DNA from: Paractinoplanes brasiliensis | GTDB taxonomy: Bacteria; Actinomycetota; Actinomycetes; Mycobacteriales; Micromonosporaceae | Direction of reading: 5' to 3' | DNA length: 64,000 nucleotides | NCBI RefSeq assembly: GCF_004362215.1 | Contig: NZ_SNWR01000002.1 | Span: 806,001-870,000, forward strand | Part shown: in pieces, positions 49,537 through 57,455 of the stretch | How the letters are laid out: each line of letters starts with the position of its first letter | How positions within the stretch are numbered: position 1 is the first letter of the stretch | The notes under the pieces: model-generated | Told to the model about the DNA's origin: nothing | Databases searched by the model: none | What the model saw: the letters and a program-made list of their open reading frames with translations, nothing else | Program-made: the position numbers and the translations under genes

Positions 49537-50393
49537 CGGGGGCCGACCACCTGCTGGCGGGCGCTGCCCAGGTGCTCGATGCCGAGCGTCATCACGTCGC
49601 CGGCCTTCAGATACACCGGCGGCTTGAGGCCCAGCCCGACCCCGGGCGGCGTACCGGTGTTGATCAGGTCGCCCGGCTCCAGCACGAGGAACTGGCTCAG
49701 ATAGTGCACGAGGTGGAACGGGTCGAAGATCATGGTGCTGGTGTTGCCGGTCTGCCGCCGTACGTCGTTGACGTCGAGCCACATCGCCAGGTCGCGGACG
49801 TCCGGGATCTCGTCGGGGGTGGCCAGCCACGGCCCGGCCGGGTTGAACGTCTCGGCCGACTTGCCCTTGACCCACTGCCCGCCGCGCTCCATCTGGAAGG
49901 CGCGCTCGCTGACGTCGTTGACCAGCACGTACCCGGCGATCGCGGCGGCCGCGTCGTCGACGGACCCCAGATAGGAGGTGCGCCGCCCGATCACGATGCC
50001 GAGCTCGACCTCCCAGTCGGTCTTGGCCGAGCCGCGCGGCAGACGGACGTCGTCGTCCGGCCCGACCAGCGTGTTCGGCGACTTGGTGAACAGGATCGGC
50101 TCCTTGGGCACGGCCTGCCCGGTCTCGGCCGCGTGGTCGCTGTAGTTCAGCCCGATGCACAGGATCTGGTGCGGCCGCGCGATCGGGGCGCCGACGCGTT
50201 GCCCGCCGATCGGCCGCACGTCCCCAACGGCGACCCGCTCGGCGACCGGCCCGGCGATCCGCTCCACCCCGCCGCTGCCGAAGAACTGCTCGTCGAAGTC
50301 GGCGACCAGGTCGGACACGTCGACGTAGCCGGACTCGCCGGCGCGGACGGCGGGCTTTTCGGCGCCGGGTGCGCCGAGACGCATGAGGAACAC
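49533..50393 (-). CDS. Fumarylacetoacetate-hydrolase-family enzyme, probable 2,4-diketo-3-deoxy-acid hydrolase
   Basis: A 286-residue FAH-fold enzyme: ILCIGLNYSDHAAETG, the metal-binding WEVELGIVIGR, GYVLVNDVSERAFQ and a C-terminal NTGTPPGVGLG are family blocks. In sugar-acid pathways this family splits 2,4-diketo-3-deoxy acids to pyruvate and glycolate or lactate. Context supports that: it overlaps the SDR gene and follows the SMP-30 lactonase gene by 19 bases. GTG start with AGGAGAG upstream. Confidence 0.85.
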   Translation of the reverse strand: MFLMRLGAPGAEKPAVRAGESGYVDVSDLVADFDEQFFGSGGVERIAGPVAERVAVGDVRPIGGQRVGAPIARPHQILCIGLNYSDHAAETGQAVPKEPILFTKSPNTLVGPDDDVRLPRGSAKTDWEVELGIVIGRRTSYLGSVDDAAAAIAGYVLVNDVSERAFQMERGGQWVKGKSAETFNPAGPWLATPDEIPDVRDLAMWLDVNDVRRQTGNTSTMIFDPFHLVHYLSQFLVLEPGDLINTGTPPGVGLGLKPPVYLKAGDVMTLGIEHLGSARQQVVGPR

Positions 50394-50412
50394 GGGTGGA
50401 ACTCTCCTCTTC

Positions 50413-51270
50413 TCAGGGGATCCAGTACGGCGTACGCAGCCCGGTCGTGCCCACCTCGGCCGTGAACAGGCGCCCCGAGGCGGGGTGGCGGGTCAGGTCT
50501 TCCGCGGACATGCCCTCGGTCGCCGTCGTGATCACCAGCGTGTCCAGGCGGGGGCCGGCGAACGCGCAACTGGTCGGCTGGGGCGCGTCCACCTCGACGA
50601 CGGCCAGCAGCGCGCCGGAGGGCGTACGGCATTCGACGCGCCCCTGCCCGTGGATCGCGATCCAGAGGTTGCCGATCGCGTCCACGCACAGCCCGTCGGG
50701 CAGCCCCTCGGAAATCTCGAACAGCTTCTCCCGTACGCCGTCAGGGTAGTCCCGCCCGTAGATCACGCCGGGGATCGAGTCGACGCTGTACAGCGTGCGG
50801 CCGTCGGGGCTCCAGGCCAGCCCGTTCGACAGGGTCAGGTCGTCGTCGAGCACCGTCACGGCGTCGCCGTCCAGCCGTACGAGGGTCTGCGTGCCGCGCG
50901 AGTCGTCGAGGGCCATGCCGCCGACCAGGAAACGGCCCTGGGGATCGATGCCGCCGTCGTTGAGGCGGCTGCCGGCCCGGCCGAGCTGGGCTATCCGCGT
51001 ACGGGAACCGCTCTTGCCGAGTTCGAGGACGTCGCCGCGGGTGGCCACCAGCAGATCGCCGGGCTCGGACACGGCGACCACGCAGGCGAGGTCCTCGAAA
51101 TCCCAGGTGCCGGTGACCGTGATGGTCCCCGGGCCGACCGTGCCGGCGTGCACCGTGCCGCCCAGGATGTCGACCCAGAGCAGGCGCTCCCGGTTCGCGT
51201 CCCAGATCGGGCCCTCGCCGAGGGTGTAGGCCTGGTCACCGGCCGGATGGGCGACGAAGTGGGCAGTCAT
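50413..51270 (-). CDS. SMP-30/gluconolactonase-family sugar lactonase
   Basis: A 285-residue six-bladed propeller enzyme. Metal-ligand regions LGEGPIWD (Glu), RLNDGGIDPQGRF, LSNGLAWSPDG (Asn) and LPDGLCVDAIGNLW (Asp) are all present. It should open a sugar-1,4-lactone to the acid, the step before the dehydratase. First gene of the minus-strand operon lactonase-FAH-SDR, with a TACGAT -10 element six bases before the ATG (leaderless). Divergent from the dehydratase gene. Confidence 0.9.
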   Translation of the reverse strand: MTAHFVAHPAGDQAYTLGEGPIWDANRERLLWVDILGGTVHAGTVGPGTITVTGTWDFEDLACVVAVSEPGDLLVATRGDVLELGKSGSRTRIAQLGRAGSRLNDGGIDPQGRFLVGGMALDDSRGTQTLVRLDGDAVTVLDDDLTLSNGLAWSPDGRTLYSVDSIPGVIYGRDYPDGVREKLFEISEGLPDGLCVDAIGNLWIAIHGQGRVECRTPSGALLAVVEVDAPQPTSCAFAGPRLDTLVITTATEGMSAEDLTRHPASGRLFTAEVGTTGLRTPYWIP

Positions 51271-51276
51271 GTCCGG

Positions 51277-51339
51277 ATCGTAGGCGTAAGAGCCGGGCGG
51301 GAGAAGGATCTTCCCGAGTCGCGCGCCGGGTACTACGGT
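51277..51339. promoter_or_regulatory. Divergent leaderless promoters of the sugar-acid genes
   Basis: Minus-strand -10 TACGAT (51282-51277) ends six bases before ATG 51270. Plus-strand -10 TACGGT (51334-51339) ends six bases before ATG 51346. Between them CGGGA-N9-TCCCG (51298-51316) is a weak operator candidate. No regulator gene lies beside the cluster. Confidence 0.5.
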
Positions 51340-51345
51340 CGGACC

Positions 51346-53061
51346 ATGTCTGAGCGGCGCAGCGCGCAGTGGTACGGGGGCGACGACCGGAACAGCTACA
51401 TCCATCGGGCCTGGATGAGGCGGGGGTTGCCCGCCGACGCGTTCGACGGCCGGCCACACATCGCCATCGCGAACACCGCCAGCGCCCTGACCCCGTGCAA
51501 CGCGCACCTCGACGAGGTCGGCCGCAGCGTCGCCGACGGCATCCACCGGGCCGGCGGCATCGCGCTCAACCTGCCCGTGGTGTCGATCGGCGAGACGCAG
51601 GTCCGCCCGACCGCGATGCTGTGGCGCAACATGGCCGCGATGGCGATCGAGGAGATGCTGCGGGCCAACCCGATCGACGGCGTGGTGCTGCTCGGCGGCT
51701 GCGACAAGACGATCCCGGCGCTGCTCATGGCCGCCTCCTCGGTCGACCTGCCGGCCGTGGTGGTGCCGGGCGGGCCGATGCTGACCGGCACGTTCCGGGG
51801 CGTGCCGCTCGGCTGCGGAACCGACGTGTGGAAACTGAGCGAGGAGGTCCGCGCCGGCACGCTGAGCGCCGACGAGTTCCAGCGCTCCGAGTCGTCGATG
51901 ATCCGCAGCCGCGGGCACTGCAACACCATGGGCACCGCCTCGACCATGGGCCTGCTGGCCGAGGTGCTGGGCATGACCCTGCCCGGCATCGCGGGCACAC
52001 CGGCGGCCGACAGCCGTCTGCTCGAGGCCGCGCACGCCACCGGGGTGCTCGCCGTCGACCTGGTCGAGCAGGACAGGCGGCCGAGCGCGGTCATGACCAG
52101 GGCCTCGTTCCACAACGCGATCGTGGCGCTGGCCGCGATCGGCGGGTCGACCAACGCCGTGGTGCACCTCCTCGCGATCGCCGGGCGGCTCGGGGTCGAG
52201 CTCACCCAGGACGACTTCGACCGCATCGGTGCCGGCGTCCCGCTCCTGGTCGACCTGCAGCCGGCCGGCCGGTTCCTGATGGAGGACCTGTTCCGCGCGG
52301 GCGGGCTGCACGCCGTGCTGGCCGAGGTGCGCGACCTGCTCGACCCGGCGGCGATCAGCGTGCTCGGCGAGCCGCTGGTCTCCGCGCTCGACGCCGCCCG
52401 CGTCTACGACCGCGAGGTGATCCGGCCCCGGGCCGACCCGCTGCAGATGGAGGCCGGGATCGCCGTCCTCTACGGCAATCTGGCCCCTGACGGCGCCCTG
52501 GTCAAACCGGCCGCGGCCACCCCGGCCCTGCTGCAGCACCGCGGCCCGGCGGTGGTGTTCGACTCGGTCGAGGACCTGAAGGAGCGGCTCGACGACCCGG
52601 AGCTCGAGGTCACGGCCGACTCGGTGCTGATCCTGCGCGGCTGCGGCCCCAAGGGCTACCCCGGCATGCCCGAGGTGTCCAACATGCCGCTGCCCGCCAA
52701 GCTGCTGGCCGACGGCGTCCGCGACATGGTGCGCGTCTGCGACGGGCGGATGAGCGGCACCGCGTACGGCACGGTGGTGCTGCACGTCGCCCCCGAGGCC
52801 GCCGCCGGGGGTCCGCTGGCCAAGGTCCGCACGGGCGACACGATCATCCTGGACCTGGAGAACCGGCGCCTCGACGTGGACCTGCCCGCCGACGAGTGGG
52901 CGGCCCGTGAGCCGTCGGCCGAGGCCGCCCGTGCCTACGCGGCCCCGCAACGCGGCTGGGAGAAGCTCTACGTCGACACGGTGGGCCAGGCCAACACCGG
53001 CGCCGACCAGTCCTTCCTGCTCGGCGCCTCCGGCGACAAGGTCTCCCGCGAGTCCCACTGA
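51346..53061 (+). CDS. IlvD/Edd-family sugar-acid dehydratase (L-arabinonate/D-xylonate dehydratase type)
   Basis: A 571-residue enzyme. The three cluster cysteines are C51 (TPCNAHLDE), C119 (GGCDKTIP) and C192 (RGHCNTMGTAST), as in [2Fe-2S] sugar-acid dehydratases. The catalytic serine lies in DGRMSGTAYGTVVLHVAPEAA (two parts), a sequence typical of arabinonate/xylonate dehydratases rather than branched-chain IlvD. It would convert the aldonate to 2-keto-3-deoxy-aldonate. Divergent from the lactonase operon with facing leaderless promoters, so all four enzymes are probably co-regulated. Confidence 0.9.
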   Translation: MSERRSAQWYGGDDRNSYIHRAWMRRGLPADAFDGRPHIAIANTASALTPCNAHLDEVGRSVADGIHRAGGIALNLPVVSIGETQVRPTAMLWRNMAAMAIEEMLRANPIDGVVLLGGCDKTIPALLMAASSVDLPAVVVPGGPMLTGTFRGVPLGCGTDVWKLSEEVRAGTLSADEFQRSESSMIRSRGHCNTMGTASTMGLLAEVLGMTLPGIAGTPAADSRLLEAAHATGVLAVDLVEQDRRPSAVMTRASFHNAIVALAAIGGSTNAVVHLLAIAGRLGVELTQDDFDRIGAGVPLLVDLQPAGRFLMEDLFRAGGLHAVLAEVRDLLDPAAISVLGEPLVSALDAARVYDREVIRPRADPLQMEAGIAVLYGNLAPDGALVKPAAATPALLQHRGPAVVFDSVEDLKERLDDPELEVTADSVLILRGCGPKGYPGMPEVSNMPLPAKLLADGVRDMVRVCDGRMSGTAYGTVVLHVAPEAAAGGPLAKVRTGDTIILDLENRRLDVDLPADEWAAREPSAEAARAYAAPQRGWEKLYVDTVGQANTGADQSFLLGASGDKVSRESH

Positions 53062-53069
53062 CCCCCTGA

Positions 53070-55022
53070 TCAGTCGTTCGTGGTGGATTCCGTGGGCTGC
53101 CCGCCGGAGCAGGTGACCGTCATCGTCGTGACCTGGTTGCCGTGCTTGAAGGTGACGACGGCCGCCGACGACGGTCCGGTGCGGGCCGACTGCACCTTGT
53201 AGGGCTTGAAGGCCTCGTACGAGGTGATCTCCGCCGTCGTGGGGGAGGGGCAGGTCGCCGTCAGCGTGCCGGCGTCGGACGACCACGTACGGAACACCGG
53301 CTCGGGATCGGGTGCGGGCGCCGTCGTCCCGGGCGTGCCGGGGCCGGTGGTCGTGACCGGGCCGGCCGCCGCCGTGGTGGTGGTGGTCGCCGTCGGGGCC
53401 TGCGTTCGGGTGGTCGCTGTCGCCGGGGTGGCCGGCCTCTTCTTCGTGGGCGCCGGCGCCGGGGCGGCGTTGGCGGACGGCAGGGCGCTCGCCGGTGGCT
53501 GCTGGGGCGGGACCGAGGCGTTGATCGCCGCTGGCGTGACCTTGTCCGACTTGTCGGGCATGAGCAGCCAGCCGAGCGCGGCGGCCGCCAGCAGCACGAT
53601 GACGGTGGCTGTCCAGCGGCCCCGGTTGGTGGCACGGAACGGCCACGGGCGAGGGCCGGTGTTCCGGGGGTCCTGCGTGTTCGGGTTCGGCGGCCGGGTG
53701 TTGCTGGGACGGCCCGGCGGACCTTCCTTGTACGCCCTGTTGCGGGGTTCGGCCCCGGCGACGTGGTTCACGGGCCCGGCATTGGCGGAGCCGCCGGTCG
53801 CGTCGCCGGTGGTCCCGTCCTGCGTGCCGGCTCCTGTGTCGTCATCCTTCGGCCCGGCCCCGGTGGTGTGATCCGGCGCGGTTCCCCCCGTGGTGTGACC
53901 TGGCGTGTTTCCCCCTGTGGTGTGACCCGGCGCGCTTCCCCCTGTGGTGTGACCCGGCGCGGCGTCGCCTGTGGTGTGGCCCGGGTTGGCGTTCCCGGCA
54001 GCGGCCCCGGCCAGCGACCTGGACCCGGTTGTGTGGCCGGCCGCCCGATCCGTCGATCCAGCCCCGGCAGCCGCGCCCAGCGCCCCCGCTCCGGCAACTC
54101 CACCCGGCGCTCCCGCGCCGTCGGCACGGGTCGGTGTCCAGGCTCCGGCGGCACGGTCCGGGTTCCACGCGCCGGCGGCCCGGCTGAGCAGAATGGACGC
54201 CTCGCGGGCGCTGGGCCGGCGCGACGGATCCTTGATCAGGCAGCGTTCGCACAGCTCGGCGATGAAGTCGGGCACCCCGGTCACCGTCGGCAGCGGCGCC
54301 GGTTCCAGATAGATGTGCGCGGTCAGCATCTGCGTGGTGTCCTCGCTGGTCCACGGCGAGTGCCCGGACAGCAGGCGATAGAGCACCACGCCCAGCGCGT
54401 ACACATCGGACGCGGGCTCCACGGCGTCGTCGAACAACCGTTCGGGCGCCAGATACGCGGGGGTGCCCAGCACCTCGGGGTCGAGGATGCCGGACCCGCT
54501 CGGCGCGGTGGCGGCCGCGATCCCGAAGTCGACGACCTTGGCGCCCGTCGGGCCCAGCATGACGTTGGCCGGTTTGATGTCGCGGTGCACCAGGCCCACC
54601 GCGTGCGCCGCGGCCAGCGCGGCCGCGATCTCGGCACAGACCCGCATCGCCAGGCGCGGTTTGACCGGCCCGTCCACCATCCGTTCGGCGAGCGTGCCAC
54701 CCTCGACCAGCTCCATCACCACGTACGGGAATGTCCGCCCGCCGGCCGTCATCTCGCCGTAGTCGTGAACCTGAGCGATGTTCGGATGCGACAAACCCGC
54801 CGCGGCCTGCGCCTCCCGCCGGATGTCGGCCTGTTCGCCCCGCTCGGGCGTCACGATCTTGACCGCCACGCTGCGCGCCAGCACGTTGTCGCGGGCCCGC
54901 CATACCACGGCCATCCCCCCGGCGCCGATCGGCTCCCGCAGCTCGTAGCGGCCGCCGAGGACGACACCGGCGAGGTCACTGCGTCCGTCCATTCGTGGCA
55001 GTCTGCCGTGATCGCCGGTCAT
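53070..55022 (-). CDS. Transmembrane Ser/Thr protein kinase (PknB-like)
   Basis: A 650-residue kinase. The cytosolic catalytic domain (about residues 20-270) has GAGGMAVVW, VAVKIV, HRDIKPANV, VVDFGIA and GTPAYLAPE. A low-complexity linker (about 270-460) contains five 'PGHTTGG'-type nine-residue repeats. One membrane span (WTATVIVLLAAAALGWLL, about 470-488) leads to a Pro/Thr-rich and then a small external domain with two cysteines. It probably senses an envelope signal. I prefer ATG 55022 with GGGGGA five bases upstream; ATG 54992 is possible. Convergent with the dehydratase gene. Confidence 0.9.
   Translation of the reverse strand: MTGDHGRLPRMDGRSDLAGVVLGGRYELREPIGAGGMAVVWRARDNVLARSVAVKIVTPERGEQADIRREAQAAAGLSHPNIAQVHDYGEMTAGGRTFPYVVMELVEGGTLAERMVDGPVKPRLAMRVCAEIAAALAAAHAVGLVHRDIKPANVMLGPTGAKVVDFGIAAATAPSGSGILDPEVLGTPAYLAPERLFDDAVEPASDVYALGVVLYRLLSGHSPWTSEDTTQMLTAHIYLEPAPLPTVTGVPDFIAELCERCLIKDPSRRPSAREASILLSRAAGAWNPDRAAGAWTPTRADGAGAPGGVAGAGALGAAAGAGSTDRAAGHTTGSRSLAGAAAGNANPGHTTGDAAPGHTTGGSAPGHTTGGNTPGHTTGGTAPDHTTGAGPKDDDTGAGTQDGTTGDATGGSANAGPVNHVAGAEPRNRAYKEGPPGRPSNTRPPNPNTQDPRNTGPRPWPFRATNRGRWTATVIVLLAAAALGWLLMPDKSDKVTPAAINASVPPQQPPASALPSANAAPAPAPTKKRPATPATATTRTQAPTATTTTTAAAGPVTTTGPGTPGTTAPAPDPEPVFRTWSSDAGTLTATCPSPTTAEITSYEAFKPYKVQSARTGPSSAAVVTFKHGNQVTTMTVTCSGGQPTESTTND
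53862..53990. repeat. In-frame 27-base tandem repeat in the kinase gene
   Basis: About five units with the plus-strand core GTGGTGTGACCCGGCGC, period 27, encoding PGHTTGGxA on the minus strand. The neighbouring units differ by one to five bases. Confidence 0.75.
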
Positions 55023-55142
55023 CCGCATCCCCCGTCTTGTCTGTCAGGCTGTGCACCCGGCCTTGCCGTCGCGGCGCGCCGGGTGAACGCTGAGAGTAGT
55101 AGTGCCGCCGTACCGGCGACCGCCTGACCATCGGAGGCGGAC

Positions 55143-55937
55143 ATGATCAAGACACGGCTCGTGGTGGGTGTGGACGGATCGGCCGAGGCCACCGCGGCGG
55201 TGAGCTGGGCCGCGGCGGAGGCCGTACGCCGGCACGCCGAGCTCAGGCTGCTGACGGCCTACTATCGTCACCGGTCCACTCCCGGGCGCCCCGGCAGCCA
55301 CTCGGCCGAGGAACACGCCGCGACCGTCCTGCGCCGGGCCGCCGCCCACGCCCGCGAGGCCGCCGGCGAGGTCGAGATCAAATGCCAGTCCCTTCCCGGG
55401 TACGCGGTCCCGCTGCTCGTGCATGCCGCCGAGGAGGCCGCGCTGCTGGTCGTCGGCGGCCGGCACGAGGGTGGCCTGCCCGTCCTTCCCGTCGGCTCGG
55501 TCAGCAACCAGGTCGCGACGCAGGCCCGCAGCTCGGTCGTCGTCGTCCGCGGCCGCTACGGCCCCGGCGCAGGCCCGGTCGTGGCCGCTCTCGACGACGG
55601 GCCCGCCGCCACCACAGTGCTGGGTCACGCCTTCGAGGAGGCAGCCCTGCACGGCGTCGAGCTGGAGGCCCTCACCGTCGGCGGGACGGCGGCCCCCGAC
55701 CCCCTCGGCGCCGAACTCGACGCCCAGCTGGATCGGTGGCGCGAGAAGTACCCCGGCGTGCGGGCCCGCCGCGAATACCTGACCGGCCGCCCCGACCTGG
55801 TGCTGACCCAGCGCTCCCGCTCGGCCTGCCTGATGGTGGTCGGCCCGCGCACGCACGGCTTCCAGGGCCTGATGCTGGGCCCGATCGGAACCCGCCTGCT
55901 GCACCACGCCGCCTGCCCGGTGCTGGTCGCCCGCTGA
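55143..55937 (+). CDS. Universal stress protein, tandem domains
   Basis: A 264-residue protein of two Usp domains. The first (residues 1-137) has VVGVDGSAEATAAVSWAA and LLVVGGRHEGG with GSVSNQVATQARSSVVVV as ATP-loop-like region. The second (about 145-264) is more diverged, with VVAALDDGPAATTVLGHAF and GPIGTRLLHHAACPVLVAR. Tandem Usp proteins in actinobacteria bind ATP and act in stress and dormancy. GGAGGCGGAC precedes the ATG. It converges on the RAMA-CBS gene with a two-base gap. Confidence 0.9.
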   Translation: MIKTRLVVGVDGSAEATAAVSWAAAEAVRRHAELRLLTAYYRHRSTPGRPGSHSAEEHAATVLRRAAAHAREAAGEVEIKCQSLPGYAVPLLVHAAEEAALLVVGGRHEGGLPVLPVGSVSNQVATQARSSVVVVRGRYGPGAGPVVAALDDGPAATTVLGHAFEEAALHGVELEALTVGGTAAPDPLGAELDAQLDRWREKYPGVRARREYLTGRPDLVLTQRSRSACLMVVGPRTHGFQGLMLGPIGTRLLHHAACPVLVAR

Positions 55938-55939
55938 CC

Positions 55940-57379
55940 TCACCGGTCGAATGCGCGTATGACGGTCAGGAAGTTCCGGAGGCGATCGACGTCGGCGGAC
56001 GATATCGGGTCGGGGTTGAAGTGAGTGACCTTGTTGCGAATCTTGCGCAGCTCGTCCAGATGAGTGCCGACCACTTTACGATCGAGGGTCCAACCGATCT
56101 TGGCCCAGCAGTCGGGATTCCGGATCACCGACAGGTAGTCGCCCATCGTCATGTCGTCGTACGACGTGAGGTTCTCGCCGGAGACGCAGACCCGCTGCAG
56201 ATCCTCGATCTCGAAGCGGTTGCGAATCAGCCGGCGCAACTCCTGATCGAGTTCGCCGATGAGAAAGAACGGCGTCGCCATGTCGTCGTAGACGCGAACC
56301 ACGTCAGCCGCGGTCACGATGCCGTAGACCTGCTTGTCGTGGGCCCGCACGAAAACGAACTCCTCGCTCCACAGAACGCCGAGCACGTCGAGGAGGCGAG
56401 TGTTGTAGGGGAAGTCACGCACCGGGATTACGGCGTCGCTGAGGGTGGCGTCGCCGCCGGCTTGCCGGGCGATGGCGATGGATTGCCAGGTCACCGCACC
56501 ACGCAAATCGCGTGTCCCGGACAGCACCGGCACTTGAGAGTAGTCACCGAGCAACATCTCGGTCACAGCCTCGTCCAGGGACGCAGACGGGCTCACCGAC
56601 ACCAGCCTGTGTTTGTCCGGCAGGAGATTTCCCAGCGTACGACCGATGTCTTCGCTCTCCTCATCGCTCGGGCTGACCGCCGGCACGTGGAAGGCCAAGC
56701 TGGGTGCACTGGGGACGGCGGGCGCGGCGACGTTCTCCACATCCTCCGGCGTGCTCAGGACCTCCAGCCGTACGACGGTGTCCAGGCCGACGGCGCGGAA
56801 GTCGGGCACGGTCGAGAGACCGTGGTTCGCCAGATCCGCTTCGATCTCTGCCGTCAGCTCGCGGTCGCGGTCCTGTCCACCCCACCGCCGGATCAGATCG
56901 CGGACTGTCAGTTCCTCGGGATCTCCGCGCTCCGCCCGTTCCCGCGCGGCGTTGAGGCCCTCATAACGGCGGACGACCACGGTCGACTGAGGTTCGTCGT
57001 CCTCCGGGGTCTTGCTCGCGACAGCCTCGAGGAGTTGCCTGCGAAGGTCGTGCAGGAAGGGACCGCTGGGGCCGACCCTCCACGCGTACCACCCGTCAGT
57101 CGCCACCTTCGTGACGGCGTCGGACGCCCCTGAGGGCGACATGAACTCCTGGCCGTCCTCCAGTCTGATGCGGCCTCGGCGTGTGACAGTGGCTCGATGG
57201 ACCTCGCCGAGGCGTGGGCGCTCGAAGATCAGTTCGTCATCGGCGTCGAGCAACTGTGCGTCCAGGAGATCGGACAACCGGACGCGGCGGCCGTTGATGA
57301 GGTGTTGCCGGCGGCGTGACGACCCATCCGAATACATGACGATGCTGTCCCCCGGTTCCCGCGTGGTGGTGATCGCCAC
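55940..57379 (-). CDS. RAMA - CBS pair - HEPN-like multidomain protein, putative conflict/defence effector
   Basis: A 479-residue soluble protein with an unusual domain order. Residues about 25-105 look like a RAMA domain, a predicted reader of modified DNA (RVRLSDLLDAQLLDADDEL, DGQEFMSPSGASDAV, GWYAWRV). Residues 155-210 are a helical linker domain. Two CBS motifs follow, about 255-305 (SLDEAVTEMLLGDYSQVPVL) and 315-365 (VYGIVTAADVVRVY). The end (370-479) is helical and contains IRNKVTH at 447-453, an R-x4-H match to HEPN RNases. GTG 57379 is the longest start; ATG 57337 with GGGGGA upstream is a good alternative. It lies 76 bases after the methyltransferase gene on the same strand. Confidence 0.7.
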   Translation of the reverse strand: MAITTTREPGDSIVMYSDGSSRRRQHLINGRRVRLSDLLDAQLLDADDELIFERPRLGEVHRATVTRRGRIRLEDGQEFMSPSGASDAVTKVATDGWYAWRVGPSGPFLHDLRRQLLEAVASKTPEDDEPQSTVVVRRYEGLNAARERAERGDPEELTVRDLIRRWGGQDRDRELTAEIEADLANHGLSTVPDFRAVGLDTVVRLEVLSTPEDVENVAAPAVPSAPSLAFHVPAVSPSDEESEDIGRTLGNLLPDKHRLVSVSPSASLDEAVTEMLLGDYSQVPVLSGTRDLRGAVTWQSIAIARQAGGDATLSDAVIPVRDFPYNTRLLDVLGVLWSEEFVFVRAHDKQVYGIVTAADVVRVYDDMATPFFLIGELDQELRRLIRNRFEIEDLQRVCVSGENLTSYDDMTMGDYLSVIRNPDCWAKIGWTLDRKVVGTHLDELRKIRNKVTHFNPDPISSADVDRLRNFLTVIRAFDR

Positions 57380-57455
57380 ATGCTAGGCAAGGCGCCACTG
57401 TGGAGCGACGGCTCTATGGGTGGACCCTGTCGCTGAGCGGCTGAGCCGGTCCGGG

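Noticed and set aside
50413..53646. Very long minus-strand open frame opposite the IlvD/Edd gene
   Set aside because: Only 50413-51270 is a real gene (SMP-30 lactonase). The rest is a GC-driven antisense frame with Arg/Pro/His-rich nonsense composition.
55940..57379. Assignment as a simple CBS-domain or IMP-dehydrogenase-like protein
   Set aside because: There is no catalytic barrel; the N- and C-terminal domains are of other types.
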